Source of the DNA: Pumilibacter muris
Lineage (GTDB): Bacteria; Bacillota; Clostridia; Christensenellales; Pumilibacteraceae
DNA: 64,000 nt
Direction: 5' to 3'
NCBI RefSeq assembly: GCF_943193045.1
Contig: NZ_CALPCN010000005.1
Location: 148,699 to 212,698 of the forward strand
The notes under the pieces are model-generated. The model searched no databases. It was not told the DNA's origin and saw only the letters and a program-made list of their open reading frames with translations. Of this stretch, positions 6,283 to 13,834 are shown piece after piece. The stretch's first letter is position 1; every line of letters starts with the position of its first letter. Both the position numbers and the translations under genes were made by a program.

Positions 6283-8805
6283 TTAATTGCCCCAAGCTTG
6301 CTCCGTGCGGTTGATTATATCGTCCTGCAACGAACGGGAAAGCGTTGTGAACAGCGCGCTGTAACCCGCCACGCGAACCACAAGATGCTTGTAGTTTTCG
6401 GGATGCTTTTGCGCGTCGAGAAGAGTTTCGCGGCTCACCACGTTAAACTGCATGTGACTTCCCTTTTGGTCGAAATAGGTGCGAATCAGCGCGACGAACT
6501 TTTCAAGTCCTTCCCTGCCCGCAAGCGCCGACGGATGGAATTTTTGATTGAACAGAGTTCCGTTGCTCGCAATATAATGGTCGAGCTTACTAACCGAGTT
6601 CGCCGTAGCGGTTGGTCCTTTCGTGTCTCTTCCCGCCGAAGGACTAACGCCGTCGGCAACGGGAACGTAAGCATATCTGCCGTCGGGAGTCGCGCCCGTT
6701 TGCGCGCCGAGCGGCACGTTTGCCGACACGGGATAAAGCCCCGCTTGGAACATTCCTCCGCGCGGATTGCGGTACGTTTCGAGCGGACGGGTATACATAT
6801 ACGCCGCTTCTCTCGCAAACGCGTCGGCAACGTCGTCGTCGTTACCGAAGTGAGTAACGCCGTCTATAAGCGATTTGATTTCGGCATAACGTTTTTTCTC
6901 CGCGTCGGTAAGCGACGAGAGCACGCTTTTGAGAACGGCGGGAATTTCCTTTTCGGACACTTTCTTTCCCTCCGATTGCATAGCGCGCACAACGTCGGCG
7001 GTTATATCGGCGGCGCGAGCTTCGGTTATATTGCCGTAGTTATAATAAAGCGCCCGTTTCAATTCGTCCAACGTAAATTTCTTTTGTTCGTACACCAAAG
7101 TTTTAACGGCATACAACGCGTCGCCCATATTCGCCACGCCGAAGCCCTGCGGTCCCGTAAAGTTATAAACCGCGCCGCCCTCTTGCAAGCTTTTGCCGCG
7201 AGCTATGCAGTCGTCTACCAAACAGCTCTCTAAGGCAAGCGGAGCGCGCTCCATGTGGGCGTAGTCTATCGCGTTATCCGCATTCACCAAAAGTTCTATC
7301 GCGTAGTTGATTTGTTTAACGTAAGCGTCGCGGAATTTTTCGTAAGTGTCGAACTCCGAAACGTCGCCCGTATCGAGCCCCACCTGCTCGCCCTTGTCTA
7401 TACCGCGCGAGAAAACGAGTTCGAGCGGACGGCACATATTGAAGAACGCGGCATCGTGCCAACCGTCCGTTTTGCCAGGACATTGCGGTTCGACGCATCC
7501 TATAATATTATAGTTTCGGGCGTCGGCCATAGTAAGTCCTCTGCTTACGAGCGACGGAATAATAACTTCGTCGTTGTAGTAGGCGGGAAGCCCTACGCCG
7601 GTGCGGGTGAGTTCGCCCGCTTTAATAAGAAGTTCGTGCGGGCTGCCGTTCCATACTCTTATGGAAAGCGACGGTTGCGGAAGCATGACGTGTTTAGACG
7701 CCACTATGCACATAACCGAAAGGTCGTTCGTAACGTCTATACCGTCGGCGTTCACCCCGCCCACAATCATATTTTGGAACAAGCTGTAACCCGCAAATCC
7801 TTCGGCGGAAGCGGCATCGCGCACTTTGTTCAAGTCGTTGAGTTTAACGAATATGCAGTCTATAAGTTCTTGCGCAAATTCGCGGGTAAGTTTGCCGCTC
7901 TTCATATCGGCGTCGTAATAGGGGTACATGTATTGGTCGAACCGACCCGGACTTATGCTGTGTCCGCTCGATTCGAGTTGCAAAAGCTGTTGGATAAACC
8001 AAAACGACTGGCAAGCTTCGGCAAAACTGCGCGCGGATTTTGCGGGAACACGCGCACACCTTTCGGCAATGGCGGCAAGTTCGGCGCGACGCGCGGGCTC
8101 GCTCTCTTTTTTCGCCATAGAAGCGGCAAGCTCGGAGTAGCGCGCGGCGTAAATTTTAACAGCCTCGCAAGCCACGATAACCGATTTCAAAAACGCCGAA
8201 CGGCGGGCATAATCGGCGTCGGCGACGCTCGCCTTACCGAGTTCGGACGCGGCTCGCGCAATCACCGAATCAAGTCCGCCAGAGAGCACTTCACCGTATT
8301 TAACGGTAATATGCCCCACTCCGTTATAAAAATAATTGCCGGGCGTAAACATATTGTGTTCGAAAGCTCTTCGCGCTTCGGGTGCCATATACGAAGTGGC
8401 AAGTTCGCTTGTGGTCTTTCCTCGCCAGTATTTGTGAACCTCGCGGAGCGCGGCTTTGCTCTCTTCGCTTATTTCGAACGGGTCGGCGGCGCGAGTGGCA
8501 ACCGTATCGAATTCGGACTCAAGCCACTCGAACGAAAATTCGGGAAATGTGGGGCACGAACGCGGAGCAACCGAATTTGCTCCCACTATTAGTTCTCCTC
8601 GCCTAATCACAATGGGAATGTTTTTGCAAACGTTATAGAACGCTTTCGCCTTGCGGAGAACAATAGGCTCTCCTTCGGTAGCGCGGAAAGATTCGGTATA
8701 AAGCACCGCGCGGTAATGCTCGATTTGCGGCATCTTTTCGAACAAATCGGAAACAAGAGCGCTTATTCGCGGCGTTTTGGCGCATTCGGCAATTTCGAAT
8801 TTCAT
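6283..8805 (-). CDS. Glycyl-radical 1,2-propanediol (diol) dehydratase
   Basis: An 840-residue glycyl-radical enzyme, the usual family length. The thiyl cysteine C437 and base E439 are in GCVEPQCPGKTDGWHDAAFFN; the glycyl residue is G814 in RVAGYSALFTTL near the C-terminus. The GKT-GWHD context after the cysteine favours a diol/glycerol dehydratase over choline lyase, and the neighbouring aldolase, acylating dehydrogenase and shell genes point to 1,2-propanediol from deoxy sugars as substrate. The product would be propionaldehyde. No long encapsulation extension is seen at either end, unlike the other enzymes here. An AAGGGG site precedes the ATG, and a consensus promoter lies 40 bp upstream. 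Confidence 0.92.
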   Translation of the reverse strand: MKFEIAECAKTPRISALVSDLFEKMPQIEHYRAVLYTESFRATEGEPIVLRKAKAFYNVCKNIPIVIRRGELIVGANSVAPRSCPTFPEFSFEWLESEFDTVATRAADPFEISEESKAALREVHKYWRGKTTSELATSYMAPEARRAFEHNMFTPGNYFYNGVGHITVKYGEVLSGGLDSVIARAASELGKASVADADYARRSAFLKSVIVACEAVKIYAARYSELAASMAKKESEPARRAELAAIAERCARVPAKSARSFAEACQSFWFIQQLLQLESSGHSISPGRFDQYMYPYYDADMKSGKLTREFAQELIDCIFVKLNDLNKVRDAASAEGFAGYSLFQNMIVGGVNADGIDVTNDLSVMCIVASKHVMLPQPSLSIRVWNGSPHELLIKAGELTRTGVGLPAYYNDEVIIPSLVSRGLTMADARNYNIIGCVEPQCPGKTDGWHDAAFFNMCRPLELVFSRGIDKGEQVGLDTGDVSEFDTYEKFRDAYVKQINYAIELLVNADNAIDYAHMERAPLALESCLVDDCIARGKSLQEGGAVYNFTGPQGFGVANMGDALYAVKTLVYEQKKFTLDELKRALYYNYGNITEARAADITADVVRAMQSEGKKVSEKEIPAVLKSVLSSLTDAEKKRYAEIKSLIDGVTHFGNDDDVADAFAREAAYMYTRPLETYRNPRGGMFQAGLYPVSANVPLGAQTGATPDGRYAYVPVADGVSPSAGRDTKGPTATANSVSKLDHYIASNGTLFNQKFHPSALAGREGLEKFVALIRTYFDQKGSHMQFNVVSRETLLDAQKHPENYKHLVVRVAGYSALFTTLSRSLQDDIINRTEQAWGN

Positions 8806-8841
8806 TTTATTTAAACCCCTTCTTACACTATTTACATAGTT

Positions 8842-8870
8842 ATTCTACCACACAAAACCACACTTGTCAA
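8842..8870 (-). promoter_or_regulatory. Dehydratase promoter with tandem operator-like repeats
   Basis: The minus strand has TTGACA (8870-8865), a 17-bp spacer and TAGAAT (8847-8842). The spacer is almost filled by two copies of ACCACAC (plus strand, 8847-8853 and 8857-8863), 10 bp apart on one helical face. The element matches the TGTGGTTTT repeats of the aldolase promoter in the opposite orientation. A protein bound in the spacer would most simply repress. Confidence 0.8.
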
Positions 8871-8884
8871 CCGTAAAAACAAAG

Positions 8885-8923
8885 AAAAATCCACACGTTA
8901 ATGTTTTTTTCGTGTGGATTTTT
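8885..8923 (-). terminator. Rho-independent terminator after the membrane-protein gene
   Basis: A 13-bp stem AAAAATCCACACG / CGTGTGGATTTTT with a 13-nt loop sits between the membrane-protein gene and the dehydratase promoter. Flanking A and T runs let it act in either direction. Confidence 0.8.
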
Positions 8924-8957
8924 GCGATTTTACGTTTGCAATAAAATTCTTACCAAA

Positions 8958-9923
8958 TTATTCTTCGGGTTCGTTCCCGTCCGAATCGAGCTCGCTTGCC
9001 TGTTTCGTTTCAACGTCGGCGCTGTTGGAAACTATCATAGCCAACGACGGCCACTTATTGTGGCATAGCACGTCCAATTCTTCGCCTACTTCGTAAAAAA
9101 TTCTGCTGTACGCCGTTTTTTCCACTCCGTCAACGTCTAAGCGCACCTTATAGGTAATCGACGTAACGCGGCTTGTTCTGCGCGACGACGAATAGCCGAC
9201 CGAGCTCGACATAGTGCACGACAACACTTTACCTTTCCTTTTAATGCTCGAATTATAACCTTTTCCGGACATTGAAATCTTTTGACGAACGGCAACCGTG
9301 ATTCCGGCAATAATTATTATACCCGCAAAACCGCCCAAGCAGACAAATGCCGCAACATGATAGCCAAGCATAATAAAGAGCGGAAATCCCGCAAAAAGGG
9401 CAAGCAACACACCCAAAAACACAAAACCGAATATTTTTTCTTTTTTACCCGAAGAACGGTAAGCGTTTTTAACGTGCGATATTTGGTGCACCGCCATTGC
9501 AGCTCGGTTTTCCGCGCCGTAAGTCGAATTTATGCGGGCGAGCGTTTCCGCCTCCTCTTGCGCGCCGACTCCGTATTGCTTTTCGGCGGTTTTCCCGTTT
9601 TCGGATGCTCCGTTCTCCTCGTCGGGTTCTTCTTCGTCATCGCCGGTTTCGTCGTTCGAGCTATCAAACTCTTCTTCATCGGAAACTTCATCGGAGCCGT
9701 TCGACTTATCGGAATTTTCGTCGGTTGAATAGCTTTTTCCCGTTTTCGTGCCTACGAACATATAAACTACCGAACCGACCGCAACCAAAAATTCGCCGCC
9801 GAATAAAATCGCCACTGCGGCTATTCGCATGGCGTAAATATCCATAACCGAACCGATTACCATACAAAGCACAAATAGCCCGATGGGAAGCAATCCAAAA
9901 AACAACAAAGTCTTTCTTTCCAT
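8958..9923 (-). CDS. Four-helix membrane protein with acidic linker, unknown function
   Basis: A 321-residue protein I do not recognise beyond a resemblance of its last 100 residues to DUF3592-type domains (GKVLSCTMSS..., then ITYKVRLDVDGVEKTAYS). Two membrane helices occur at about 5-28 and 32-56. An Asp/Glu/Ser-rich linker (about 62-115) follows, then two more helices (about 163-186 and 190-212) and a soluble C-terminal domain. The acidic linker is low-complexity and probably disordered. It stands alone between terminators and has no obvious link to the microcompartment. Confidence 0.7.
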   Translation of the reverse strand: MERKTLLFFGLLPIGLFVLCMVIGSVMDIYAMRIAAVAILFGGEFLVAVGSVVYMFVGTKTGKSYSTDENSDKSNGSDEVSDEEEFDSSNDETGDDEEEPDEENGASENGKTAEKQYGVGAQEEAETLARINSTYGAENRAAMAVHQISHVKNAYRSSGKKEKIFGFVFLGVLLALFAGFPLFIMLGYHVAAFVCLGGFAGIIIIAGITVAVRQKISMSGKGYNSSIKRKGKVLSCTMSSSVGYSSSRRTSRVTSITYKVRLDVDGVEKTAYSRIFYEVGEELDVLCHNKWPSLAMIVSNSADVETKQASELDSDGNEPEE

Positions 9924-9949
9924 ATCCCACGCACTCCGAACCTATCGAC

Positions 9950-9991
9950 AATAAGAAAAAATGTCCGCTCATGCAAGACATTTTTCTTATT
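9950..9991 (-). terminator. Terminator after ackA
   Basis: A long stem AATAAGAAAAATGTC / GACATTTTTTCTTATT (minus-strand sense) lies just beyond the ackA stop and before the next gene, with T runs in the 3' arm. Confidence 0.75.
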
Positions 9992-9997
9992 CGAAAT

Positions 9998-11236
9998 TTA
10001 TTTTTTGCAATAAATGTAATCCGTTTTTTTGCCGTCGCAATTTTCGACAAGCTCTTTCGTTTCTCTTGCAATAACAAGCTCTTCGTTGGTGGGAATTATG
10101 AGCACGCGCACGCGAGAATCGGGCGCGGATATATCGCGCGATATTCCCCTTTCGCCGCTGTAATTTTTCTTTTCGTCGAGTTTAATGCCGAAAAACTCCA
10201 TGTTTCCCGCCACGCGCGACCGAACTTCGGGAGTATGTTCTCCTACGCCTGCGGTGAACACAAGCGCGTCTATTCCGTTCATTGCCGCAATATACGCCCC
10301 CACATAACGCTTAACGGTGTAGCCGAAAACGTCGAGAGCCAAAATCGCCCGCTCGTTGCCTTTTTCCGCCGCCGCAGTAAGGTCGCGGAAATCGCTGGAA
10401 ACACCGCTAAGCCCCGCCATACCCGACTTTTTGTTGCACACGTTTAAAACTTCGTGCACACTCATGCCCGTCTTACCCATAAGGTATTCCACAACCGACG
10501 GGTCTATATCGCCGCAACGGGTGCCCATAGGAACGCCTTCGAGCGGCGTAAAGCCCATGCTCGTGTCCACGCATTTTCCGCCGTCTACCGCACTAATCGA
10601 AGAACCGTTGCCCAAATGGCAAGTAACAACCTTTATATCTTTAACGTCTTTGCCGAGAAACTTTGCCGCTTCCGCCGACACGAATTTGTGGCTCGTGCCG
10701 TGAAAACCGTAGCGGCGCACTTTATAGTCGGTGTAATATTCGTAAGGAAGCCCGTACATATACGCCTTTTTCGGCATTGTGTGGTGGAACGCCGTGTCGA
10801 ACACAAGAGCCATAGGCACGTTCGGCATAGCCTTTTTGCACGCCTCAACACCTATGAGGTTGGCGGGTTGATGAAGCGGCGCAAGTTCCCCGTTGCGGCG
10901 GCAAATATCCATAACTTCGTCGGTCACGAGCACCGATTCCGTAAAGTCTTCGGCGGAATGAACCATTCTGTGCCCCACAGCGCCTATCTCGCTCATGCTT
11001 TTAACAACGCCGTGCTCGGGGCTTACGAGCGCTTCGAGCACAAGGCGGATTGCCTCGTTGTGGTCGGGCATAGGCGACTTTACAACCGTTTCTTTGCCGT
11101 TAGCCTTGTGGGTTAGCATGCTTCCGTCTATGCCTATGCGTTCGCATACGCCTTTTGCCGAAACCGTTTCGGTTTGCATGTCTATAAGCTGATATTTAAG
11201 CGAGCTGCTGCCCGCGTTTATAACAAGTATCTTCAT
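9998..11236 (-). CDS. ackA: Acetate/propionate kinase
   Basis: A 412-residue acyl-phosphate kinase making ATP from acetyl- or propionyl-phosphate. Family marks include MKILVINAGSSSLKYQL at the start, VGHRMVHS, YGFHGTSHKFV, CHLGNGSS and FTAGVGEH. The start has a GAGGAG site. It lies 53 bp after pta and shares its promoter. Together they release energy from acyl-CoA, including propionyl-CoA from the microcompartment; no PduL or microcompartment kinase is visible in the window. Acetate versus propionate preference cannot be told from sequence. Confidence 0.96.
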   Translation of the reverse strand: MKILVINAGSSSLKYQLIDMQTETVSAKGVCERIGIDGSMLTHKANGKETVVKSPMPDHNEAIRLVLEALVSPEHGVVKSMSEIGAVGHRMVHSAEDFTESVLVTDEVMDICRRNGELAPLHQPANLIGVEACKKAMPNVPMALVFDTAFHHTMPKKAYMYGLPYEYYTDYKVRRYGFHGTSHKFVSAEAAKFLGKDVKDIKVVTCHLGNGSSISAVDGGKCVDTSMGFTPLEGVPMGTRCGDIDPSVVEYLMGKTGMSVHEVLNVCNKKSGMAGLSGVSSDFRDLTAAAEKGNERAILALDVFGYTVKRYVGAYIAAMNGIDALVFTAGVGEHTPEVRSRVAGNMEFFGIKLDEKKNYSGERGISRDISAPDSRVRVLIIPTNEELVIARETKELVENCDGKKTDYIYCKK

Positions 11237-11289
11237 ATTTTCCGACTCCTCTGTCTTTTTTTATTTACATTTTAAAGCGGTTATAAAAA

Positions 11290-12303
11290 TTATTTAAGCG
11301 TGTTCAAAACCACAACGGCTACAACCGAAACAATATCTTCCACCGAACAACCTCTGCTAAGGTCGTTTACGGGTTTTGCAAGCCCCTGAATAAGCGGACC
11401 GATAGCTTCCGCTCCGCCCAAATATTGACTGAGTTTGTACGCGATATTTCCCGCGTTGAGGTCGGGGAATATGAGCACGTTGGCTTTGCCCGCAACGGGA
11501 CTGTTGCCCTTAACCTTTTTCTCCGCGACGCGAGGCACAAGAGCGGCGTCGCCTTGCAGCTCGCCGTCAACGAGCATATCGGGATATTTTTCTTTGATTT
11601 TGGCAAGCGCGCCCGTAACTTTATCAACAAGCGGGTCTTTCGCGCTTCCCTTAGTGGAAAAGCTGAGAAGCGCCACGCGCGGTTCGTTAAAGCCGCAAAC
11701 GTCGCGCGCGGTTTTCGCGGTGCTGTACGCAATATCCACAAGTTGTTCTTCTGTGGGGTTGGGAATAACGCCGCAATCGCCGTAAACCAAAACGCCGTTT
11801 TCGCCGTAAAGCTTAGAGGCGGGATTTTCTTTGGGAAGCGCTATAATAAACGAACTCGAAGCGCTGCCTATGCCGGGAGCGGTTTTTATAATCTGCAACG
11901 CGGGGCGGAGCACCGCGCCAGTAGAATTAACGGCGCCCGCCACCATGCCGTCGGCGTCGTCGGCTTTGAGCATAAGCGTGCCGTAATAGAGCGGGTCGGC
12001 GGCAATTTTCAAAGCATCTTCGCGCGTCATGCCCTTAGCCTTTCTAAGCTCGTAAAGAAGGTTCGCATAAGACTCGAGCTTGTCCGACTTTGCGGGATTT
12101 ATAATATTAAAGCCGCCGAATTTAACGTCGGGACAAAGCTTTTTCATTTCAGCCTCGTCGCCGAGCACGGTAATGCGAGCCATTTTTCTTTCGGTAATGA
12201 GCGCGGCGGCACGAACGGTGCGCTCGTCGGTTCCTTCGGGAAGCACTATGTGGCGGTTAAGCTTTGCCGCGCGCGCCCGAATGGAATCCATAATTTCAGA
12301 CAT
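11290..12303 (-). CDS. pta: Phosphate acetyltransferase
   Basis: A 337-residue phosphotransacetylase of the short form, without the N-terminal regulatory domain of the long enteric enzymes. Family stretches are [16 protein letters not shown] near the start, [33 protein letters not shown] and [17 protein letters not shown]. It converts acetyl-CoA (or propionyl-CoA) and phosphate to the acyl phosphate for the kinase downstream. A GGGAG site precedes the ATG and a near-consensus promoter lies 42 bp upstream. Confidence 0.96.
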   Translation of the reverse strand: MSEIMDSIRARAAKLNRHIVLPEGTDERTVRAAALITERKMARITVLGDEAEMKKLCPDVKFGGFNIINPAKSDKLESYANLLYELRKAKGMTREDALKIAADPLYYGTLMLKADDADGMVAGAVNSTGAVLRPALQIIKTAPGIGSASSSFIIALPKENPASKLYGENGVLVYGDCGVIPNPTEEQLVDIAYSTAKTARDVCGFNEPRVALLSFSTKGSAKDPLVDKVTGALAKIKEKYPDMLVDGELQGDAALVPRVAEKKVKGNSPVAGKANVLIFPDLNAGNIAYKLSQYLGGAEAIGPLIQGLAKPVNDLSRGCSVEDIVSVVAVVVLNTLK

Positions 12304-12344
12304 TGTTTTTATCTCCCTTTAACTAAATATTTTTTCCGCATATT

Positions 12345-12373
12345 ATTATACTACCGCAGAAAAAATTTGTAAA
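12345..12373 (-). promoter_or_regulatory. pta-ackA promoter
   Basis: Minus strand TTTACA (12373-12368), 17-bp spacer, TATAAT (12350-12345), ending 41 bp before the pta start codon. Confidence 0.8.
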
Positions 12374-12423
12374 GGAATTTCAACCAACTGCCGTTTCAAG
12401 CGCGCTCATGCAAAGCCCGTGTG

Positions 12424-12972
12424 TCACAGTATTTTTTCGACGGCGAGAATTACGAGCGCAAGCCCGGCAACTATGTTGCCCGTTCTTCCGCTTTTCACCC
12501 CTCTGCCGCCTTTCGCCCCGAAAAACAAAGCAGTCGCCGTAAAAACAAAAGTGCACGCTGTGGTGCACACTATTGCCGCCGCTGTCGCCATATTTGCGAA
12601 CCCCGCCGCCAAACCGTCTACCGACAACGCAGAACCGAGCGCCGCTCCTTCCGGCACTGAAAGTCGTTTGTCTTGATTGCAGTCGGCTCGCAGCGAATCG
12701 CCGCCCGTGTCGGCAAGTTTCAACAGCCCGAACACGGCGAGAAGCGTAAACGAAATGTATTTTCCTACGGCTTCGGGAATAAACGGGGCGCTCAAATTGC
12801 CCGCCGTCATTCCTACGGCGATAAAAGCCGCCGAAACCGTTGCGGCAGCGACGGCGCCCGAAAGCGGCACTTTTAATTTAGACGCACCCGCAGAATATCC
12901 GCACGCAAGAGCGTCGGCACTCACGCTTAGCGAAAGTATAATACTCATTGCAAAAATGTTCATCAATACCAT
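12424..12972 (-). CDS. MntP/YtaF-like membrane protein
   Basis: A protein of about 182 residues with six hydrophobic segments, of the MntP (manganese exporter)/YtaF (sporulation) group. The conserved small-residue segments SLSVSADALACGYSAG and SVDGLAAGFANM each carry the buried Asp typical of the fold, in two repeat halves joined by a polar loop (about residues 97-110). The frame is open one step further to a TTG; the ATG at 12972 or 12963 is more likely, but neither has a clear Shine-Dalgarno site, so the start is uncertain. Export of Mn2+ versus a sporulation role cannot be decided. Confidence 0.72.
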   Translation of the reverse strand: MVLMNIFAMSIILSLSVSADALACGYSAGASKLKVPLSGAVAAATVSAAFIAVGMTAGNLSAPFIPEAVGKYISFTLLAVFGLLKLADTGGDSLRADCNQDKRLSVPEGAALGSALSVDGLAAGFANMATAAAIVCTTACTFVFTATALFFGAKGGRGVKSGRTGNIVAGLALVILAVEKIL

Positions 12973-13046
12973 TGTATGCAAAGAGCGGATTGCGTTTACG
13001 TTCTTTTAATTGCAAAATACTTAGACTAAAATTTTTGACGCTCCGC

Positions 13047-13069
13047 CGCCGCAATGAAAAAACGCGGCG
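13047..13069 (+). terminator. GC hairpin with T tract on the plus strand
   Basis: CGCCGC / GCGGCG with an 11-nt loop is followed by CTTTTTATTGCTTTTT on the plus strand. No plus-strand gene precedes it; it may limit antisense transcription or act as the 3' end of the minus-strand gene beside it. Confidence 0.4.
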
Positions 13070-13120
13070 CTTTTTATTGCTTTTTATATGTTTGAGTATT
13101 CGGAGCTCAATCGTTAAAAC

Positions 13121-13762
13121 TCAGCCGTCGCACAGCACTGTTTTTCTGCCGCTGAGCGCGGAAAGCACAAGGCTTTCGCGCCGTTTCTTTTTGCAAAAAC
13201 GAAGCCTAACATATCGGCGCGACACAGATTTCGGCTTTCCCGGCACCGTTCCGCGAGTAGTTACGGCAAGCGAATTAGCCGAGCGCGGAATAAAACGGTA
13301 GTCCGAAACCGAAACGTGAACGTTTTCGAAATTGCGCGTCGCGCGGCGAAGCATGGCAAGCATTCCCATTTTTGCGGCGGTAGAATACGCGATTCCGTCG
13401 AGGTTGAGCCACGCCTCCGTCGTGTCGTCGTTAAGCGCGGCGGCAAGCAAAACTCCGCGAAAATAAAAGCGCGACAGCGAGCCCATTTTTTTATCGAGCG
13501 ACACTTTAACGCCAACTCTGCGCAACAGCTTTCCCGCGCTTTCTGCCGACAGCGGAGCCTGAGCTTTGAGCGCCCGAGTATACGAAAGGTATTCCCCCAC
13601 CCGCATATCGGCATACGGAATATCGCCGAGCACCATGCAAATTTTACCGTTTAAGCTGAAATCGGCGAGAACGTCGCAATTATCGGCAACCGCCGCTCCC
13701 TCGTGAGGCGAGCGAAACAGCTTTCTTTTTTCTCGGATATTTCCGATATAATAAGTTATCAC
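13121..13762 (-). CDS. Degenerate ABC-ATPase-like protein without Walker A
   Basis: A 213-residue protein with a GTG start at 13762, seven bases after GGAGGAG. The middle follows the layout of an ABC ATPase: a MVLGDIPYADMRVGEYLSYTRAL stretch like the region after the Q-loop, LLRRVGVKV, then GSLSRFYFRGVLLAAAL in place of the LSGGQ signature, and a Walker-B-like AWLNLDG. The Walker A loop is absent and the catalytic residues are not conserved, so ATP hydrolysis is unlikely. The C-terminus is strongly basic (KPKSVSRRYVRLRFCKKKRR). It lies directly after the ABC operon behind a terminator that overlaps its ribosome binding site. Assignment as a pseudo-ATPase is inference. Confidence 0.55.
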   Translation of the reverse strand: MITYYIGNIREKRKLFRSPHEGAAVADNCDVLADFSLNGKICMVLGDIPYADMRVGEYLSYTRALKAQAPLSAESAGKLLRRVGVKVSLDKKMGSLSRFYFRGVLLAAALNDDTTEAWLNLDGIAYSTAAKMGMLAMLRRATRNFENVHVSVSDYRFIPRSANSLAVTTRGTVPGKPKSVSRRYVRLRFCKKKRRESLVLSALSGRKTVLCDG

Positions 13763-13799
13763 AAAAAAACTCCTCCCGTATTCACAATACGGAAGGAGT
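13763..13799 (-). terminator. Terminator overlapping the next gene's Shine-Dalgarno
   Basis: A 13-bp stem (one G-U pair, 5-nt loop; arms 13769-13781 and 13787-13799) followed by seven T on the minus strand closes the ABC operon. The 3' arm includes GGGAGGAG, the only good ribosome binding site for the GTG at 13762, so read-through RNA would have that site paired. Confidence 0.8.
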
Positions 13800-13834
13800 A
13801 TCGACTCATAGCCGAATTTTATACCTGCAATCCC

